Source: Pseudomonas flavescens
GTDB taxonomy: Bacteria > Pseudomonadota > Gammaproteobacteria > Pseudomonadales > Pseudomonadaceae
Reading direction: 5' to 3'
Assembly: GCF_013408425.1 (NCBI RefSeq)
Contig: NZ_JACBYV010000001.1
Location: forward strand, 5,580,001 to 5,644,000
Length of the DNA stretch: 64,000 nucleotides
Shown here: piece by piece, positions 61,211 to 64,000 of the stretch
Layout: every line of letters begins with the position of its first letter
Position numbering within the stretch: the stretch's first letter is position 1
Program-made: the position numbers and the translations under genes
Notes under the pieces: generated by a model
Databases searched by the model: none
What the model was told of the DNA's origin: nothing
Seen by the model: the letters and a program-made list of their open reading frames with translations, nothing else

Positions 61211-62167
61211 ATGAACGGCCAGCTCATGGCTCACGAAGGATTGGAGGGTTGGCAAACCGCCCTGCAGGCGATCTGCGGTCAGTTCGAGACCCAGATGGCG
61301 TTCAACCGATCCCTGTTCATCGGGGAAATATCGCTGCAGTGTCATGCCGGCCTGCCGATGGCCCACCTGCGTACCAATGCGGGGCTGATCGCCCGAAATT
61401 CGATCAAGGCCGATCACGACAATGACCAGAGCTGTTTTCTGGTCAGCCAGCGCAGCGGCTTTTCCCAGATTTCCCAGGATGGCACCAGCATCCAGCTGGC
61501 GCCGGGCGACCTGCTGCTGATGGATTCCGTGGGCTCCTGCGAGATCACGCCATTCGGCCTCATCGAGCATGCCTCGCTGTCCTTGCCGCGCCACGAGGTC
61601 GAGCGTGTGCTCAAGCACGCCAAGTTCGGCAAGATCAGCACCGCCAGCCCCAGCGGCAAGATGCTGCACATGCTGGTCGATCAGCTCTGCCGAGAGCCGG
61701 AAAGCGAGTATGACCAGGGGGGCGAGAGCGAGGCGCTGCGAACTGCGTTCATTTCCCTGCTGGCCCCTGCGCTGTCGCAGGGCTACAAAGAAGCCCTGCC
61801 GGCCGACGCACTGCATGGCGCCAATCTGCGCAGCTACGTGCAGAAGATCATCGACGAGTCCCTGACCCAGCCCAATCTCAATCCGGTAGGGCTGGCAGGG
61901 CGCCTGAATATCTCCGTGCGCCACCTGTATCGGCTGTTCGAAGAGCAGAACGACAGTGTTTGCCGCTATATCCAGCGCTCGCGTCTCAAGCGCAGCGCGG
62001 AAGACCTTTCCAACCACTTCCTGCGCAGCGAGTCGATCACCTCGATCGCCTACAAGTGGGGTTTCACCGACTCGGCGCACTTCAGCCGTGCCTTCAAGAA
62101 GCACTTCCAGTTGTCGCCCAAGGAATATCGCGCCATGGCGCTGATGGAGACTGCAGGCGTCGCCTGA
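61211..62167 (+). CDS. AraC-family regulator, FeaR-like
   Basis: 318 residues; C-terminal AraC DNA-binding domain with two helix-turn-helix units (LNPVGLAGRLNISVRHLYRLFE and ITSIAYKWGFTDSAHFSRAFKKHF, near residues 218-305) and an N-terminal effector domain like those of FeaR, activator of phenylethylamine catabolism in E. coli (tynA, feaB). ATG 61211 follows GGAGG by five bases. The neighbouring phenylacetaldehyde dehydrogenase-like and MoaF genes support a monoamine regulon. Ends in a hairpin shared with the next convergent gene. Confidence 0.85.
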   Translation: MNGQLMAHEGLEGWQTALQAICGQFETQMAFNRSLFIGEISLQCHAGLPMAHLRTNAGLIARNSIKADHDNDQSCFLVSQRSGFSQISQDGTSIQLAPGDLLLMDSVGSCEITPFGLIEHASLSLPRHEVERVLKHAKFGKISTASPSGKMLHMLVDQLCREPESEYDQGGESEALRTAFISLLAPALSQGYKEALPADALHGANLRSYVQKIIDESLTQPNLNPVGLAGRLNISVRHLYRLFEEQNDSVCRYIQRSRLKRSAEDLSNHFLRSESITSIAYKWGFTDSAHFSRAFKKHFQLSPKEYRAMALMETAGVA

Positions 62168-62175
62168 AGCCGCCA

Positions 62176-62205
62176 CCGCGTATCCGACGCTCGGCGGATA
62201 CGCGG
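62176..62205. terminator. Bidirectional terminator-like hairpin
   Basis: Perfect 11-bp stem CCGCGTATCCG/CGGATACGCGG with an 8-base loop, between the FeaR-like gene and the convergent SDR gene. No T run. Confidence 0.7.
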
Positions 62206-62211
62206 CTGGCA

Positions 62212-62979
62212 TCATGCGCAAAGGGTCGCCAGGGTTTCCGGCAAGGTAGCGCCGCCATCGACGATGATGGTCTGCCCGGTGATATAGCGCGCAGCGTCCG
62301 AGGCGAGAAACAGCATGGCGCCGGCGATGTCCTCCGGCTCGCCCAGGCGCCCCAGTGGAACCGCCGCAGCGATACGGGCGGCGAGTTGGGCGTCGCCCAG
62401 ATTATCCATCGCCGGGGTACGGATCATGCCCGGCTCGACACCATTGACCCTCACACCCTGCTTGGCCAGCTCCAGAGCGGCGCTGCGGATGAAGCCGTTG
62501 ACCCCAGCCTTGGAGGCGGCGTAATGGCTGAGCCCGGGATAGGCCACGCGGGGGCCGGTCACCGATGAGGTGACCAGTACGCAGCCGCTGCCTCGCTGGG
62601 TGAACAGTGGCAGAGCGCCCTGGGTCAGCCAGAACAGCGCGCTGAGATTGACGGCCAGGGTGCGTTCCAGCGTTTGCGCATCGATATCGGCGAGTGCTGT
62701 CAGCGGAAAGTAGCCTGCGTTATGTACCAGTATGTCGAGCTGCGCGAGGTTGCCCAGCAACTGCAGAGTCGCCTCGCGATCGACGAGATCGAGCCCGCGT
62801 GCCGTGACGCTATGGCCCTCTGCGCCCAGGCGCTGCGCGACACGTTGTGCCGTCGGCAGATCGAGGTCGACGATCAGCACCTCGGCGCCAGCACGGGCGA
62901 AGCCCTCGACGATGGCCGCGCCGATTCCCTGAGCGCCCCCGGTGACCAGTACGTGGCGCCCGCTGAAGTCATGATTCAT
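62212..62979 (-). CDS. Short-chain dehydrogenase/reductase 1
   Basis: 255-residue SDR: TGGAQGIGAA near residue 14, NAG at VHNAGYF, catalytic Ser in VTSSVTGP and YAASK with Tyr-x3-Lys, C-terminal ITGQTIIVDGGAT. Classical SDR; cofactor is probably NAD given the Asp after the second strand (VDLDLPTA). Four-base overlap with SDR 2 (ATGA), so the two are co-translated. Its likely job is oxidation or reduction of an intermediate of monoamine breakdown. Confidence 0.9.
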   Translation of the reverse strand: MNHDFSGRHVLVTGGAQGIGAAIVEGFARAGAEVLIVDLDLPTAQRVAQRLGAEGHSVTARGLDLVDREATLQLLGNLAQLDILVHNAGYFPLTALADIDAQTLERTLAVNLSALFWLTQGALPLFTQRGSGCVLVTSSVTGPRVAYPGLSHYAASKAGVNGFIRSAALELAKQGVRVNGVEPGMIRTPAMDNLGDAQLAARIAAAVPLGRLGEPEDIAGAMLFLASDAARYITGQTIIVDGGATLPETLATLCA

Positions 62980-63767
62980 GTGGTGATCCCCATATTGGCG
63001 AAGGCGAGCGTCGGCACGTCGACGATGCTCGAGCCACCGTCGGCGACGATGCAGGCTCCGGTGATGATCGATGCCTGGTCGCTGATCAGGAAACGGCAGA
63101 CATTGGCGATTTCATCGGGTGTGGCAGGGCGTCGCAGCGGAACGTTGGCACACACGCGGGCATAGGCGGCATCCAGATCATCGCCATGGTGCTGCATCAG
63201 TGGCTGCATTTCCGCATCGGCCATCGGCGTGCGCACCCAGCCCGGGCAGACGCAGTTGACCCGAACGCCAACGGCGCCGTAATCGTTCGCCAGGGAGCGG
63301 TTGAGGCCGAGCAGCGCGTGCTTGGCCGTGGTGTAGCCGCAGACCTCGGGGCCTGCAGCGAGGGAGGCGATGGAACCCAGCAGCACGATGCCGCCGCGCC
63401 GCTCGATCAACAGGGGCAGGCACGCCCTGGCGCTATAGAAGGCGCTATCCAGGTTACTGCGCAGTGCCGCTTGCCAGGTCGCGTCGTCCGTATCGGTCAC
63501 ACTACCCAGACCGTGCCCGCCGGCGCAGGCCAGCAGGGCGTCGACACCGCCGAAGCGCTCGCGAATTCGTCCGATGAAGCCTGCCCAGGTTTCGCTGCTG
63601 GCCGCGTCGCCGACCAGCACCAGGCCACCGGTTTCCTCGGCGACCCGCTGCAGCGGCTCGGCGCGTCGGCCGATCAGAACCAGATTGGCGCCTTCGCCCG
63701 CCAACTGACGGGCGCAGGCTTCGCCTATCCCCGTGCCAGCTCCGGTGATGACGACGGTTCTAGTCAT
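62976..63767 (-). CDS. Short-chain dehydrogenase/reductase 2
   Basis: 263-residue SDR: TGAGTGIGEACARQL at the N-terminus, catalytic Ser in LLGSIASLAAG and Tyr-x3-Lys in CGYTTAKHALLG; in place of NNAG the text reads CAGG. Start ATG 63767 is chosen because GGAG lies seven bases upstream; an ATG at 63773 lies too close to it. Overlaps the end of the MoaF-like gene, giving the order moaF-SDR2-SDR1. Confidence 0.9.
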   Translation of the reverse strand: MTRTVVITGAGTGIGEACARQLAGEGANLVLIGRRAEPLQRVAEETGGLVLVGDAASSETWAGFIGRIRERFGGVDALLACAGGHGLGSVTDTDDATWQAALRSNLDSAFYSARACLPLLIERRGGIVLLGSIASLAAGPEVCGYTTAKHALLGLNRSLANDYGAVGVRVNCVCPGWVRTPMADAEMQPLMQHHGDDLDAAYARVCANVPLRRPATPDEIANVCRFLISDQASIITGACIVADGGSSIVDVPTLAFANMGITT

Positions 63768-64000
63768 CGCCATGCTCCGTGTGGTTGAGCAGGTCGCAAT
63801 AGGACGCTACCGGGAAATTGGACAGGGTCTCGAAGCCGTCACCGGCGTAGCCGAAGATCTTGCCGTCGCTGCGATGGTTCTTGAGGTCGATCATCACCAG
63901 GCCCAGAGTTGGGACGATCTTCTCGCGCCAGACGAACAGGTACAGCTCATCGGTGATCTTGTAGTAGTGACAGCGGTCGGTGTCGCACAGGCCCTGCTCG
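63760..64000 (-). CDS. MoaF-family protein, C-terminal part (5' end outside window)
   Basis: The last 79 residues are visible, running off the window edge: YYKITDELYLFVWREKIVPT, LGLVMIDLKNHRSDGKIFGY and GFETLSNFPVASYCDLLNHT. This matches the C-terminal domain of MoaF. Despite the Pfam name 'molybdenum cofactor biosynthesis protein F', the family was first seen in the Klebsiella monoamine (moa) region together with an SDR. Too short for an ORF caller at the edge. The stop TAG overlaps the SDR 2 start region. Confidence 0.7.
   Translation of the reverse strand, partial: EQGLCDTDRCHYYKITDELYLFVWREKIVPTLGLVMIDLKNHRSDGKIFGYAGDGFETLSNFPVASYCDLLNHTEHGDD

Overview
The window is a continuous stretch of a high-GC gammaproteobacterial chromosome that reads as Pseudomonas sensu lato. 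The case rests on gene content and order: clpB; a type IV pilus block pilB-pilC-pilD followed by coaE-yacG; ribA, a small membrane protein and a BtuF-like protein ahead of dxs-ispA-xseB; an Mla-like importer whose permease carries a STAS domain; a TfpO-type pilin glycosyltransferase; and many Pseudomonas-style REP repeats. A member of the P. mendocina/P. alcaligenes side of the genus is possible, but this cannot be settled from the window. No prophage, insertion sequence, CRISPR array or rRNA operon was seen.

Layout. 1-7.7 kb: the 3' part of clpB, an Mla-like lipid transport operon, a nitroreductase and an HPF-like ribosome protein. 8-17.5 kb: an iron-ADH-family protein with altered metal ligands, a thioesterase, a glycine-zipper protein, a TorF-like porin, a YdeP-type molybdoenzyme with FdhD, and a DUF1631 gene next to a PilZ gene. 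17.6-18 kb: a tRNA-Asn-Pro-Lys operon with a strong promoter and a terminator. 18-25.3 kb: NDH-2, a MOSC protein, yacG, coaE and pilD-pilC-pilB. 25.5-28.2 kb: an AT-rich pilin locus with a sigma-54 promoter, pilA, a terminator, tfpO, and a broken second pilin gene that annotation would normally miss. 28.2-44 kb: PQQ glucose dehydrogenase, prfC, ribA and its neighbours, an AI-2E family permease, a chemoreceptor, dxs-ispA-xseB and topB. 44-55 kb: a GABA-type permease, an orphan polyamine-type binding protein with a divergent LysR gene, a 1.2-kb tandem repeat array, a tightly coupled monooxygenase-RidA-DUF1028-M20 operon, and a diguanylate cyclase. 55.4-64 kb: an aldehyde dehydrogenase, a porin, an APC permease, a DUF3156-like gene, a FeaR-like AraC regulator, two SDR genes and the C-terminus of a MoaF-like protein. 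This last set looks like a monoamine (phenylethylamine/tyramine-type) utilisation locus.

How the genes work together. PilB/C/D/A and TfpO form the assembly and glycosylation core of one type IV pilus; PilA ends in the serine that TfpO enzymes modify. The MCE, ATPase, permease and lipoprotein genes form one inner-membrane phospholipid/lipophile transporter. Dxs and IspA supply isoprenoid precursors. The four overlapping genes at 49.8-53.4 kb look like a catabolic unit for an N-acylated or N-oxidised amino compound. The genes at 55.4-64 kb look like uptake, oxidation and regulation for aromatic monoamines, with the amine oxidase or dehydrogenase outside the window. The strongest unexplained items are the second-pilin remnant, the segmentally duplicated repeat array, and the monooxygenase/RidA/DUF1028/M20 operon.
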